64,000 bases of DNA from an uncultured Roseivirga sp. GTDB taxonomy: Bacteria; Bacteroidota; Bacteroidia; Cytophagales; Cyclobacteriaceae. The translations under genes were made by a program, and so were the position numbers. The notes beneath the pieces are model-generated. The model saw only the letters and a list, made by a program, of their open reading frames with translations. It ran no database searches and was not told the origin of the DNA. This document shows, piece by piece, positions 36,642-46,059 of this stretch; position 1 is the first letter of the stretch, and every line of letters begins with the position of its first letter. Location of the stretch: NCBI GenBank assembly GCA_947493005.1, contig CANLOY010000003.1, forward strand, positions 372,001 to 436,000, in the 5' to 3' direction.

Positions 36642-37754
36642 TTAACTCAAAGGTTGAATTTTAATTTTCAAAGCTTTCTGAAGCTCATGGATTTTTTCTT
36701 TCTCCTTGTCACTAATAAAAAGCACAGAATTTCCTTTCATACCCGCCCTTCCAGTTCTTCCGCTTCTATGGGTATAATACTCCATTTGTTGAGGTAACTC
36801 ATAGTGCAGTACAAAACTCAGTCCTTTGACATCAATCCCTCTGGCCGCTATATCAGTTGCCACAAGTAAATCGAGTTTCTCACTTTTAAATTTCCGCATC
36901 ACTTTATCTCTATCGCGTTGGCCCATATCTCCCTCAATAGCATCAATACTTAGATTTTTTGCCATTAACTGTTTAGTTAAAACTCTTGCGCTTCTCTTTG
37001 TCTGGCAAAAAATCATTCCACGCTCATCCTTGTGGTAAGCCAAAAAGTGCATAATCTCAGGCAACTTATCCTTAGACTGACAAACCAGGTACTCATGACT
37101 GATGTTAGCATTAACCCCAGCGCTTCTTCCTACTTCCACCCTTTGTGCATTCTTTTCCAAGAACCTTCTGATAATCTCCTTAATGCCTTCTGGCATGGTT
37201 GCAGAAAACAACCAGATTTTTCTCTCAATAGGTATATAACCCAGAATGTAGTGCATGTCCTGTTTAAAGCCCATGCTCAACATTTCATCAGCTTCATCCA
37301 GCACCACATGTTTTACTCTGGATAAATCAATAGCATCTCTCTTGATAAGGTCCATTAACCTGCCAGGAGTAGCAACAACAATATGAGTAGGCCTTTGGAG
37401 CCTCTTTATTTGCATGTTGATATCTGCACCGCCATACACCGACTCTACAAAAATCTTGTCGGTATACTTAGTAAACTTGAAAAGTTGCTTAGATATCTGT
37501 TGACAGAGTTCCCTTGTAGGCGCCAATATTAGCCCTTGAACTTCGGATTGACGAGCGTCCACCATCTGGAGCATTGGCAGTCCAAAGGCAGCGGTTTTTC
37601 CTGTACCTGTTTGTGCCTGGCCGACAAAGTCACCTTCATCAACCAAAAGTGCTGGTATAGCCAGTCTTTGAATCTCTGTTGGTTCAAAAATATTTAACTC
37701 TTTAAGCCCTTTTATTAAGCCTTTGGATATACCTAATTCTGAAAATGTACTCAC
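36642..37754 (-). CDS. DEAD-box ATP-dependent RNA helicase
   Basis: From the GTG at 37754 the protein is 370 aa and opens STFSELGISKGLIKGL. An upstream TTG at 37775 would add seven non-conserved residues. Motifs in order are Q motif (EPTEIQ), I AQTGTGKT, Ia PTRELCQQ, Ib TPGR, II DEAD, III SAT, IV MIFCQTKRSARVL, V ATDIAARGIDV and VI HRSGRTGRAG. It has only the two RecA domains and lacks the long C-terminal RNA-binding tail of DeaD or CsdA. It remodels RNA, for example in ribosome assembly or cold adaptation. Confidence 0.93.
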   Translation of the reverse strand: MSTFSELGISKGLIKGLKELNIFEPTEIQRLAIPALLVDEGDFVGQAQTGTGKTAAFGLPMLQMVDARQSEVQGLILAPTRELCQQISKQLFKFTKYTDKIFVESVYGGADINMQIKRLQRPTHIVVATPGRLMDLIKRDAIDLSRVKHVVLDEADEMLSMGFKQDMHYILGYIPIERKIWLFSATMPEGIKEIIRRFLEKNAQRVEVGRSAGVNANISHEYLVCQSKDKLPEIMHFLAYHKDERGMIFCQTKRSARVLTKQLMAKNLSIDAIEGDMGQRDRDKVMRKFKSEKLDLLVATDIAARGIDVKGLSFVLHYELPQQMEYYTHRSGRTGRAGMKGNSVLFISDKEKEKIHELQKALKIKIQPLS

Positions 37755-37852
37755 AGTGTAAAGTTTAAGTAGCAAAGGTAGAAGTAATAGTTAGTAATAA
37801 AGCATTGGATTAGTCTTGTAAGCTGACTTTCTTGCAACTCAATTAGGAAAAC

Positions 37853-38380
37853 ATGAAAGCTAGAATAGGTATTATCACTGTTTCTGACCGTGCAAGCAAA
37901 GGCATTTATGAAGATATCTCTGGAAAAGCCATCATAGATACACTCAATGATTATCTGGTTACAGAATGGGAGCCTGTTTATCAGGTAATACCAGATGAGC
38001 AATACCTTATTGAAAGTACCATTAAACAAATGGCTGATAAGGAAAAGTGTTGTCTTATTGTAACCACTGGAGGAACAGGGCCAGCCTTAAGAGATGTTAC
38101 TCCCGAAGCTACCGAATCGGTTTGTGATAAGATGATGCCTGGATTTGGGGAACTTATGAGACAAGTCAGCCTAAAATATGTACCCACTGCTATTCTTTCT
38201 CGTCAAACAGCTGGTATTAGAGGTAATACCCTGATTGTCAACTTACCGGGAAAACCTAAGTCAATTAGAGAATGTCTGGATGCCGTTTTCCCTGCTATCC
38301 CCTATTGCATAGACTTAATTGAAGGACCATTTTTAGAAACCAGAGAAGAGGTAATCTCCGTCTTTAGACCAAAGGCTTAA
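37853..38380 (+). CDS. mogA: Molybdopterin adenylyltransferase MogA
   Basis: The 175-aa protein has the MoaB/Mog fold: IGIITVSDRASKG at the start, TTGGTGPALRDVTPEAT near residues 71-87 and the ending NLPGKPKSIREC. It activates molybdopterin with ATP to AMP-molybdopterin before molybdate insertion. It fits the mobA-fdhD set about 33 kb upstream, supporting molybdenum enzymes in this organism. The neighbours here (a helicase and a TonB receptor) show no functional link. The MoaB/MogA distinction is based on length and motif and is fairly safe. Confidence 0.88.
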   Translation: MKARIGIITVSDRASKGIYEDISGKAIIDTLNDYLVTEWEPVYQVIPDEQYLIESTIKQMADKEKCCLIVTTGGTGPALRDVTPEATESVCDKMMPGFGELMRQVSLKYVPTAILSRQTAGIRGNTLIVNLPGKPKSIRECLDAVFPAIPYCIDLIEGPFLETREEVISVFRPKA

Positions 38381-38465
38381 TTTTTATTCAGACGGTAGTA
38401 ACTTTCTATTATTGCAACGTTTTAGGTGGGACTGAACTAAACAAACTACATAACTAATCTTAACA

Positions 38466-41357
38466 TTGAAACGCAACCTGATTATTAGAAGGCTACTGAA
38501 ACCTGTAGTTTTCTCATTTTTTATTTTGGCAATAGCTCAAAGTAGCGCATTTGCACAAATAATTATTGGAAAGATTGTCCGCGAAGACAACAAGACTGCC
38601 ATACCTTTTGCTAACGTAAAACTTGTCGGAGTTCAATACTCTGGTAAGTCTGTTGGTGTTTCGGCCGATGAGAATGGGGAATTCACATTAGCTGTCAGAT
38701 CAATCAACGTTGAGCTAGAGGTTTCTGCAATTGGATTTGTAAAAAAACGAGTGAAGGTAGTAGCCCCCAAGACCGGGCTGGTTATCGAACTTAAAAGCAA
38801 ATCTTTTGAACTCGAAGAGTTTGTAATCTCTGCTGAAAAAGTATCTGAAGAGGAGCTTAAATCTCCTGTCCAAATTGAAAAACTGGATATTGCTGACCTA
38901 AAAAGCACACCGTCATTCAACTTTTATGACGCTGTAGTCAATCTTAAAGGTATTGACGTGGCTACTCAAAGTATCATCATCAGTTCCGTAAATGCCCGAG
39001 GCTTTAACTCAACTACTAACCTTAGGTTTAAACAGTTTACTGATGGTATAGATACTCAAGCTCCCGGCTTGGGCTTTTCACTAGGAAACATTGTTGGCCC
39101 AACAAGCCTGGATATTGAATCTGTTGAATTAATCCCAGGTCCTACTACATCCAAATATGGCCCTGGCGCTTTTAATGGGGTGCTTTTAATGACTACTAAA
39201 AACCCTTTTGATTATCAAGGGTTGAGCTTTGAAGCTAAAGGTGCTACCATTACTGCCGATAAGTTTGATGACTCATTTTTTACTATTGGAAATCAGTTTA
39301 TCCATGACATTTCTATGAGATACGCAAAAGCCTTCAATGACAAGGTAGGTTTCAAGGTAAATGCTTCTCGCCTGGCAGGTGTCGATTTCAGAGCTCAGAA
39401 TTTTGATAACATAGGCCCAGGAGAAAGCTTCGATAATGTTCACTCTACAAGAAATCAAAGTGTAAATGTTGTAAATGCTTATGGAGATGATCGTGCTGCT
39501 CTAATGGTCTTACCTAGGACAGTTACATTCCCACAGCCTGGAGGAGGACTTTCAGACCCAGGGGTTGAACCTATCAGGTCTCTTAGAGATACTCTTTTTC
39601 AAGTAACAAGACAAGGATATAGAGAGGATGAACTGGTTAATTACAATTCTGAAAACGTTAAACTTAGTGCAGCCCTACACTTTAAAATCACCCCTAAAAC
39701 AGAGCTGATAGCCGAATCATTTTATGGTAGAGCTTCCACCATGTTAACAGGAGATGATCGCATTGCATTAAGGGATTTCGAGATTTATCAACATAAACTT
39801 GAGCTTAAGAATGAAGAGTACTTTGTAAGAGCATACAGTACTAATCAAAATTCAGGCAGTACTTTTAATGTTGGTAAGCTTGGAGAAAGTATTGTTCAGG
39901 CAGCCAAACCAGACGAAATTTGGTTTGACCAATACAGAAGACTGGTCAATGCAGGTCAGCCTTTTGCTACAGCAAGGAGAAGGGCTGATTCTTCTTTCCC
40001 ATTTGGAACATATAAGAAGCGTTTTGAACCTGGAACCGATGAGTTTAATGCTATCAGGCAAGAAATAGTAAGCTCGCAGGATCCTGATTTTGGCGCTGCA
40101 ATATTTGACCAATCTAAACTACATCACATAGAGTCTCACGTAAATGTTCATGAATTCGATGATTACCTCGAATCTTTCACAGTTGGAGGAAATGCAAGAC
40201 TTTATGATCCTGAGTCGAGAGGCACCATCTTTACTGATTCGATTGGAAATGATGTAACTAATTTTGAGTTTGGATTCTTTGCAGAAGCTACCAGAAAAAT
40301 CAATGATAATCTTGACGCAACAGTTTCGGCACGTGTTGACAAAAATGAAAACTTTAGTGTGGTCAGTAGCCAAAGACTATCCTTGGTGAAGAAACTGAAA
40401 GAAAGCCAGTTCATTCGAGGGTCAATTCAAACAGGTCTGAGAATCCCTAATGTCAGGGAACAATTCTTGAATCAAAATTTAGGAGATGTCAGGCTTGTTG
40501 GCGGACTCGAAGATGTTGTTGGACAATACAACCTACAAGGGAATGCATTCCTTGCCCCAGCCCTTGAAAGATTTAACCAAGCTGTTGAAGATCAAGCCAA
40601 TGATGACACAAGGTTTGGTGATGGCCCTCTTAATATTAAGTCTTTAAGACTAGAAAATTTAGACATATTGAGAGCTGGAATTGTAGAACAAGACAGGTTC
40701 AGAGGCATAAAGCCAGAAAGAATTACCAGTCTTGAATTCGGATACCGAGGATTGTTCGAGAATAAAAGCCTATTTGAAGTTGTATACTATATAAATCATT
40801 ATAGAAACTTCATTGGAACTACAAGGGTAGTAAAACCAAGAACCAGCCCTTCTACTGATCTGGAACTAGCTTTAGATCAGGCAAATAGTCCTGGAACAAG
40901 TGATAATATATTTGTGAGTGACAATGCTCGAAAGGCAGTAATTACTCAGGGTCTTGAGTTACTATACGATGTTACTAGTGATGAAGGAACAAACTTTGCC
41001 GTGAACATGACTTTCGCCAACATATTGTCTAACAATGACGACCCTTTAACTCCAGGGTTCAACACCCCTCCTTTTAAGCTCAATATGACATTGGGCAACG
41101 ATAAAATAGGAAGAAACTTTGGTGCTGAAATCTCCTGGAGATATCGTTCTGAATTCGAATGGGAAAGCTCTTTTGTTGATGGTACCGTACCAGCATTCAA
41201 CACATTCGACTTTCAATTTACTTTTGGTTTACCAAAAATTGATTCAGCAATTAGAATCGGTGGTAATAATGTATTGAACAGAGAGCAATTCAATAGTTAT
41301 GGAGGACCAGAAATAACCTCTTACTACTACTTATCATTTTCTTATGGCTTACAATAG
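38466..41357 (+). CDS. TonB-dependent outer membrane receptor, copy 1 of the duplicated cassette
   Basis: The 963-aa protein uses TTG at 38466: a stop lies five codons upstream in frame and no ATG precedes the signal peptide (RRLLKPVVFSFFILAIAQSS, cleaved after FAQ). Residues ~32-120 form a carboxypeptidase-regulatory-like beta domain. Residues ~130-250 are the plug (ELKSPVQIEKLDIADLKSTP, NARGFNSTTNLRFKQF, ELIPGPTTSKYGPGAFNGVL). The rest is a 22-strand-type beta barrel ending in aromatic YYYLSFSYGLQ. TonB-driven import across the outer membrane is expected. Its partner lipoprotein begins 7 nt later. It lacks the SusC-specific pattern, and no SusD follows. Confidence 0.92.
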   Translation: MKRNLIIRRLLKPVVFSFFILAIAQSSAFAQIIIGKIVREDNKTAIPFANVKLVGVQYSGKSVGVSADENGEFTLAVRSINVELEVSAIGFVKKRVKVVAPKTGLVIELKSKSFELEEFVISAEKVSEEELKSPVQIEKLDIADLKSTPSFNFYDAVVNLKGIDVATQSIIISSVNARGFNSTTNLRFKQFTDGIDTQAPGLGFSLGNIVGPTSLDIESVELIPGPTTSKYGPGAFNGVLLMTTKNPFDYQGLSFEAKGATITADKFDDSFFTIGNQFIHDISMRYAKAFNDKVGFKVNASRLAGVDFRAQNFDNIGPGESFDNVHSTRNQSVNVVNAYGDDRAALMVLPRTVTFPQPGGGLSDPGVEPIRSLRDTLFQVTRQGYREDELVNYNSENVKLSAALHFKITPKTELIAESFYGRASTMLTGDDRIALRDFEIYQHKLELKNEEYFVRAYSTNQNSGSTFNVGKLGESIVQAAKPDEIWFDQYRRLVNAGQPFATARRRADSSFPFGTYKKRFEPGTDEFNAIRQEIVSSQDPDFGAAIFDQSKLHHIESHVNVHEFDDYLESFTVGGNARLYDPESRGTIFTDSIGNDVTNFEFGFFAEATRKINDNLDATVSARVDKNENFSVVSSQRLSLVKKLKESQFIRGSIQTGLRIPNVREQFLNQNLGDVRLVGGLEDVVGQYNLQGNAFLAPALERFNQAVEDQANDDTRFGDGPLNIKSLRLENLDILRAGIVEQDRFRGIKPERITSLEFGYRGLFENKSLFEVVYYINHYRNFIGTTRVVKPRTSPSTDLELALDQANSPGTSDNIFVSDNARKAVITQGLELLYDVTSDEGTNFAVNMTFANILSNNDDPLTPGFNTPPFKLNMTLGNDKIGRNFGAEISWRYRSEFEWESSFVDGTVPAFNTFDFQFTFGLPKIDSAIRIGGNNVLNREQFNSYGGPEITSYYYLSFSYGLQ

Positions 41358-41364
41358 AACAAAC

Positions 41365-42888
41365 ATGAAAACAATATATAAAGGCCAGAAAAACACTTTA
41401 AGAGCAGCATTGGCATTCATTCTATTTGGAACATTATCATGCTCTTACGACTTTCCAGAAGTACAAGATCCAGCCTCTCAAAAGTTGGAAAATGCAGATA
41501 TATCAAATACTGTATTTATTGGTGGATCTCTTTTTAGTGGAGTTTCGAACGGAGCATTAGTTGAGGCCACATCTTCTCAATCAATACCTCAGATATTTCT
41601 GAATAGTATCACTGAATCTACTGAGGGGCAGGACTTCTCTGCTACCTCTAGCAACCAGATTGGATTCAATATTTATGCTAACCAGAACCTGAATGAAACG
41701 GTAGGTCCTTATGAACTAGTATTTCCTAATACTTCGGACACCACCTTCTTTCAAAGGTCTACACAGGGAGAGCCATTTGCATATAGCCAGTTCAATCAGT
41801 CTATAAAGAATTATTCTTTCCCAAAATCTCAAGTGTTAGATTATACTCAGGTATCAAGAACAGAAAATGGATTTATCAATAGCTACATTCAAACTGGTTC
41901 TCAGTCTCTGGCAGATCAAATTGCAGGTAATCAACCCAGCTTTTTCGTTGCAAACATCGGATATGAAGACGTATTAGGCTTTGCATTAAATGGTGCACAA
42001 GGCACCTCTAATCAGAGTAATGCTTCAATACATAATTATGAAGACCTGTTAACATCAGGTGCTTTTGAAGCCCAACTTGAGCTTTTGGTGGATAAACTAC
42101 TAAATGCTAATCCAAATGCTAAAGGGGCACTATGTACAATTCCTAATTTCCTTGACTTCCCATTCTTTCGCAAAACAGGTCATTTATTGACCCCTTACAT
42201 TGATGGAAACCCAAGGGTGCTTCAGCGAATAAGGCAAAGTGCTACTGTTTATTCAGGTTTAATAAGAGAGTATAATCAACTAAACCCAGGTGCGAATGAA
42301 AGAAGACCTAGCTTCACCTTTGGTCCATTTGACAAGAACTTTTGGGGAGTAGTGGTTACAGATAGCGATTTGGCAGATGTTACCTTTAATGGACAGGTTG
42401 TTCCCAAGGTTCGTCATGCTCAGCGAGACGAACGCTTCTTTTACCCTAATGAGCGCTTCTTGTTAAATGATAGAGGCACCACTTACACTAATGCCTTCAG
42501 TGAGAATGAGTACTTGAAAGTGGCAGAAGTAGCGTTGATTCAAGATAGAATTCAAGCTTATAACCAAACTATTGTCAATTATGTTAACCAGCATAGTGAT
42601 AGGGTCATTCTTATTGACTTAAAAGCATACTTTGACGAGCTATATACAGGTTTTGACCGTAACCTTAACAGAGCTGCAGATGGAGTGAACGTTGATGGAG
42701 TTGCTTTCTTACCAATAGTAGGGGAATTCGGAATCTTTTCGGCAGACGGATTAAACCTTAACCCACGTGGCAATGCTCTTATTGTAAACCAAATTATTGA
42801 AACTCTCAATACCGGGTTCAATGGTAACCTTAAAAAAGTTAATCCAAATGGATTCGAGGGCACCCCTACTCGTATAGAAGGAAACTAA
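41365..42888 (+). CDS. SGNH/GDSL-like outer-membrane lipoprotein, probably catalytically dead, copy 1
   Basis: From ATG at 41365 it is 507 aa with lipobox TLSC (Cys26). Comparison from memory with Bacteroidota SGNH lipoproteins aligns block I as GGSLFSG (Ser55 kept), block II as FPKSQVLD (usual VPGA; Gly replaced by Lys154), block III as ANIGYEDVLGFALNG (usual GNNDVLGYA; Asn replaced by Glu201) and block V as SADGLNLNPRGNALIVNQ (usual D-G-V-H; Asp461 kept, His replaced by Asn464). The fold is retained but three of the four signature residues are lost. Likely role is ligand capture for the TonB receptor immediately upstream. An ATG at 41344 overlapping the receptor is a less likely start. Confidence 0.8.
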   Translation: MKTIYKGQKNTLRAALAFILFGTLSCSYDFPEVQDPASQKLENADISNTVFIGGSLFSGVSNGALVEATSSQSIPQIFLNSITESTEGQDFSATSSNQIGFNIYANQNLNETVGPYELVFPNTSDTTFFQRSTQGEPFAYSQFNQSIKNYSFPKSQVLDYTQVSRTENGFINSYIQTGSQSLADQIAGNQPSFFVANIGYEDVLGFALNGAQGTSNQSNASIHNYEDLLTSGAFEAQLELLVDKLLNANPNAKGALCTIPNFLDFPFFRKTGHLLTPYIDGNPRVLQRIRQSATVYSGLIREYNQLNPGANERRPSFTFGPFDKNFWGVVVTDSDLADVTFNGQVVPKVRHAQRDERFFYPNERFLLNDRGTTYTNAFSENEYLKVAEVALIQDRIQAYNQTIVNYVNQHSDRVILIDLKAYFDELYTGFDRNLNRAADGVNVDGVAFLPIVGEFGIFSADGLNLNPRGNALIVNQIIETLNTGFNGNLKKVNPNGFEGTPTRIEGN

Positions 42889-42923
42889 TTAACCCTTAAT
42901 AATACCTTACCTCAACCTTTAGT

Positions 42924-42963
42924 TAACCCCTGACTCTTTTAAACAGTCAGGGGTTATTTTTTA
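42924..42963 (+). terminator. Strong terminator closing cassette copy 1
   Basis: TAACCCCTGACT (42924-42935) and AGTCAGGGGTTA (42945-42956) form a perfect 12-bp stem with a 9-nt loop, followed by a T run. It separates the two cassettes, so each is an independent transcript. The rest of the 284-nt gap (42889-43172) is AT-rich leader without a further recognisable element. Confidence 0.92.
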
Positions 42964-43172
42964 AACACGGGTGGACTGACAACCAAACCATTAAGAATAA
43001 ACACCTGTAAAAAGTTTTGAGATTCCATAAAAACGACCTGACAACCGACTATGTCACCTCAAATGCTATACGACAATGATTTTTTGTTTTTTTGAAGAAT
43101 AGAGTAGTGTTTTGTAGGGTTATAGTTGTTCTTATTACAACTTTAACAACTAACCTCTAAACAAATTCTACT

Positions 43173-46055
43173 TTGAAGTACCCCAGAAGTCTGCGTCTGG
43201 TTCTCTTGTCAATGGGCATGGTGATTATTACTGCACTAACCTCGATGGCACAAACCATTGTGATATCGGGAAAAATCATCAACGCATCTACAAAAGAACC
43301 TATTCCATTTGCCAGTGTTACGATTCCTTCATTAAGTACCGAAAAACGAAAAATAGGCGTATCTTCAGATGAGAATGGTGATTTTTCTTTAGTGGTTAAT
43401 AGTGGTGACCTCCCCTATGAACTTGAGTTTTCAGCCATTGGCTATAAATCCAAAAGATTTAGAGCAACCAGTGAAAACACACAAAATAAACTGACCATAG
43501 AGTTAGACGAGCAAATTCTGGAATTAGCTGAATTTGTGGTTTCAGGCGAAAAGATTGAACCAGAAGAATTACGTTCCCCTATTCAAATTGAGAAACTGGA
43601 ACTCGCTGAACTCAGAAACACAGCATCTTTTAATTTTTCAGATGCTGTTATGAACATGAAAGGTGTGGATGTTGCCACTCAGAGTATCATTATTAATACT
43701 GTCAATGCAAGAGGGTTTAATTCTTCAACCAATCAAAGGTTTAAGCAATTCACAGATGGTATGGACAGTCAGGCACCAGGCCTTGGGTTTACTTTGGGTA
43801 ATATTATTGGTGCCAGTACATTAGATGTAGAATCTCTGGAACTTATACCAGGGCCTACTACATCCAGATTTGGTCAAGGAATCTTTAACGGAGTTTTGGA
43901 CGTAAAAACTAAGAATCCGTTTGACTATCAAGGTCTAAGTCTATCTACCCGAGGAGCCTCTATCAGACTCCAGAAGTTTGACAAAAAGTTCTTTACGCTA
44001 GGAGACACATTTATTCACGATGTATCGGTGAGATATGCAAAAGCTTTTAAAGACAAAGTGGCCTTTAAGGTCAACTTCTCAAGACTTGCAGGAGAAGATT
44101 TTAGGGCAAGAAATTATAGGAATATTGGCCCCGGGTTCTCATTTCAACGAGAGCACTCTATTGATAATCAAGGTGTAGATGGAATTAACGTTTATGGTGA
44201 TGATAGAGCGGCTTATTTAGTACTACCGAAAAGTGCTACTTCTGACAGGGATTCGGTATTTGCTGTTACAAGAACCGGCTATCGCGAAGAGGATCTTGTG
44301 AATTATGATGCCGAAAATCTCAAATGGAATGCCGCACTGCATTTCAAAGTGACTCCAGATATTCAGTTGATTCTGGCTGGTTTCTATGGTAAAGCATCTA
44401 CAATGATAACTGCCAACGACAGAATAGCACTAAGGGATTTTGAGATCACCCAATATAAAGCAGAACTAGCAGGTAAAAACTTCAATATCCGCGGGTACAC
44501 CACTACTCAAAACTCCGGAAGGACCTATAATGTAGGTATCCTTGGAGAAACTTTAGTACAAACAGCAAAACCAGATGATGTATGGTTTAGCCAATACGAA
44601 AGACTTTATCGATTTGGCCCTCCAAGAATCAGAGCAAACGTGGAGGCCATTAGAGAACGTACGGATTCCAGTTTTCCACAGGGTCAATTTGATAACCGCT
44701 ACGTACCAGGCTCGGAGGAGTTCAATTCATTAAGAGCTGATATTATCCAGTCTCAACAACCTGGATTTGGAGCTGCTATTTACGATCGTTCCAAAGCACA
44801 TTATTTAGATGCCCAATTCACCGTAAATGAGTGGGATGATTTCTTCGAAAGCTTTATTGTCGGTGCTAATGCAAGACAATATGACCCAGAATCGAATGGT
44901 ACCATTTTCGCAGATCGGGATGGTCATGATATCACAAACTTTGAGTATGGCTTTTTTAGTGAAGCCAGTAAGAAAATGAGTGATAAAGTGGAACTATCGG
45001 CTTCTCTAAGGGTAGATAAAAACGAGAACTTCAATCTTGTTTCAAGTCAAAGACTCTCCTACCTCAGAGAATTTAGTCCAAATCATTTTCTAAGAGTTTC
45101 TGTTCAAAGAGGACTTAGGTTGCCCAATGTTCAGGAACAGTTTCTAGATCAGAACCTAGGTGAAACAAGACTAATTGGTGGACTGAAGGAAATCATTGCT
45201 CCATATGACTTACCAAACAATGCAATTTTGGAAAGAAGCCTGGAAGCGTACAACCTGGCAGTAGCCGAAGATGTAAATAGAAGGCTCCTGTTAAACCCCG
45301 ATATAATTGATGATAGTTTTATAAATGTGAATATAGATGCAGTAAGAAGAGACAACCTGGACATTATTGAGCGCGGAATAATTGGAGAAAATAAGTTTAA
45401 TGGAGTAAAACCAGAACGCATAACCAGTATCGAAGTTGGATATAGAAGTTTGGTTGAAAACAAGCGTGTATTCGAAGTCCTTTATTATAGAAACTATTAC
45501 AAAAATTTTATTGGTAATACCAGAGTGATCAGACCTAGAACCAGCCCTAGTCTGGATTTAGAGTTAGCTACTGAGCAAGCCAATAACCCAGCCACAAGTG
45601 ATCTGTTCTTTATTACTGATAATTCCGATGGGATAATTGTTACAGAAGGACTTGAACTGATGTATGATGTCACCAGTGATAAAGGAACTAATTTTGCCAT
45701 TAACGCTACTTTTGCCAACATTAGCCAAGACTCTGACGACCCATTGACGCCAAACTTTAACACCCCTCCTTTCAAACTCAATTTTACAATTGGGCACAGA
45801 AAGTTAGGTAGACACCTTGCGGGACAGATATCATGGAGGTATAGATCGAGCTATGAATGGGAAAGTCCATTTGTAGACGGAAAAATTCCAGACTATCACA
45901 CACTTGATTTCCAAGTAACCTATAAAATACCTGCTATCAGTTCTTCCATTAGAATTGGTGGTAACAATGTACTAAACCGTGAGCAGTTCAACACTTTCGG
46001 AGGAGCTGAAATCAGTTCATATTTTTATGCATCATTCACTTTTGACCAGTTATAG
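43173..46055 (+). CDS. TonB-dependent outer membrane receptor, copy 2 of the duplicated cassette
   Basis: The 960-aa paralog of the 963-aa receptor also starts with TTG (43173), with an in-frame stop four codons upstream. The next ATG, at 43212, falls inside the signal peptide. Domain order is identical: beta-sandwich regulatory domain, plug (ELRSPIQIEKLELAELRNTA, NARGFNSSTNQRFKQF, PGPTTSRFGQGIFNGVL) and barrel ending SYFYASFTFDQL. Long stretches match copy 1, while extracellular-loop-like segments differ (for example it lacks the PQPGGGLSDPGV insert of copy 1). The partner lipoprotein begins 4 nt after its stop. Confidence 0.92.
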   Translation: MKYPRSLRLVLLSMGMVIITALTSMAQTIVISGKIINASTKEPIPFASVTIPSLSTEKRKIGVSSDENGDFSLVVNSGDLPYELEFSAIGYKSKRFRATSENTQNKLTIELDEQILELAEFVVSGEKIEPEELRSPIQIEKLELAELRNTASFNFSDAVMNMKGVDVATQSIIINTVNARGFNSSTNQRFKQFTDGMDSQAPGLGFTLGNIIGASTLDVESLELIPGPTTSRFGQGIFNGVLDVKTKNPFDYQGLSLSTRGASIRLQKFDKKFFTLGDTFIHDVSVRYAKAFKDKVAFKVNFSRLAGEDFRARNYRNIGPGFSFQREHSIDNQGVDGINVYGDDRAAYLVLPKSATSDRDSVFAVTRTGYREEDLVNYDAENLKWNAALHFKVTPDIQLILAGFYGKASTMITANDRIALRDFEITQYKAELAGKNFNIRGYTTTQNSGRTYNVGILGETLVQTAKPDDVWFSQYERLYRFGPPRIRANVEAIRERTDSSFPQGQFDNRYVPGSEEFNSLRADIIQSQQPGFGAAIYDRSKAHYLDAQFTVNEWDDFFESFIVGANARQYDPESNGTIFADRDGHDITNFEYGFFSEASKKMSDKVELSASLRVDKNENFNLVSSQRLSYLREFSPNHFLRVSVQRGLRLPNVQEQFLDQNLGETRLIGGLKEIIAPYDLPNNAILERSLEAYNLAVAEDVNRRLLLNPDIIDDSFINVNIDAVRRDNLDIIERGIIGENKFNGVKPERITSIEVGYRSLVENKRVFEVLYYRNYYKNFIGNTRVIRPRTSPSLDLELATEQANNPATSDLFFITDNSDGIIVTEGLELMYDVTSDKGTNFAINATFANISQDSDDPLTPNFNTPPFKLNFTIGHRKLGRHLAGQISWRYRSSYEWESPFVDGKIPDYHTLDFQVTYKIPAISSSIRIGGNNVLNREQFNTFGGAEISSYFYASFTFDQL

Positions 46056-46059
46056 AGCT

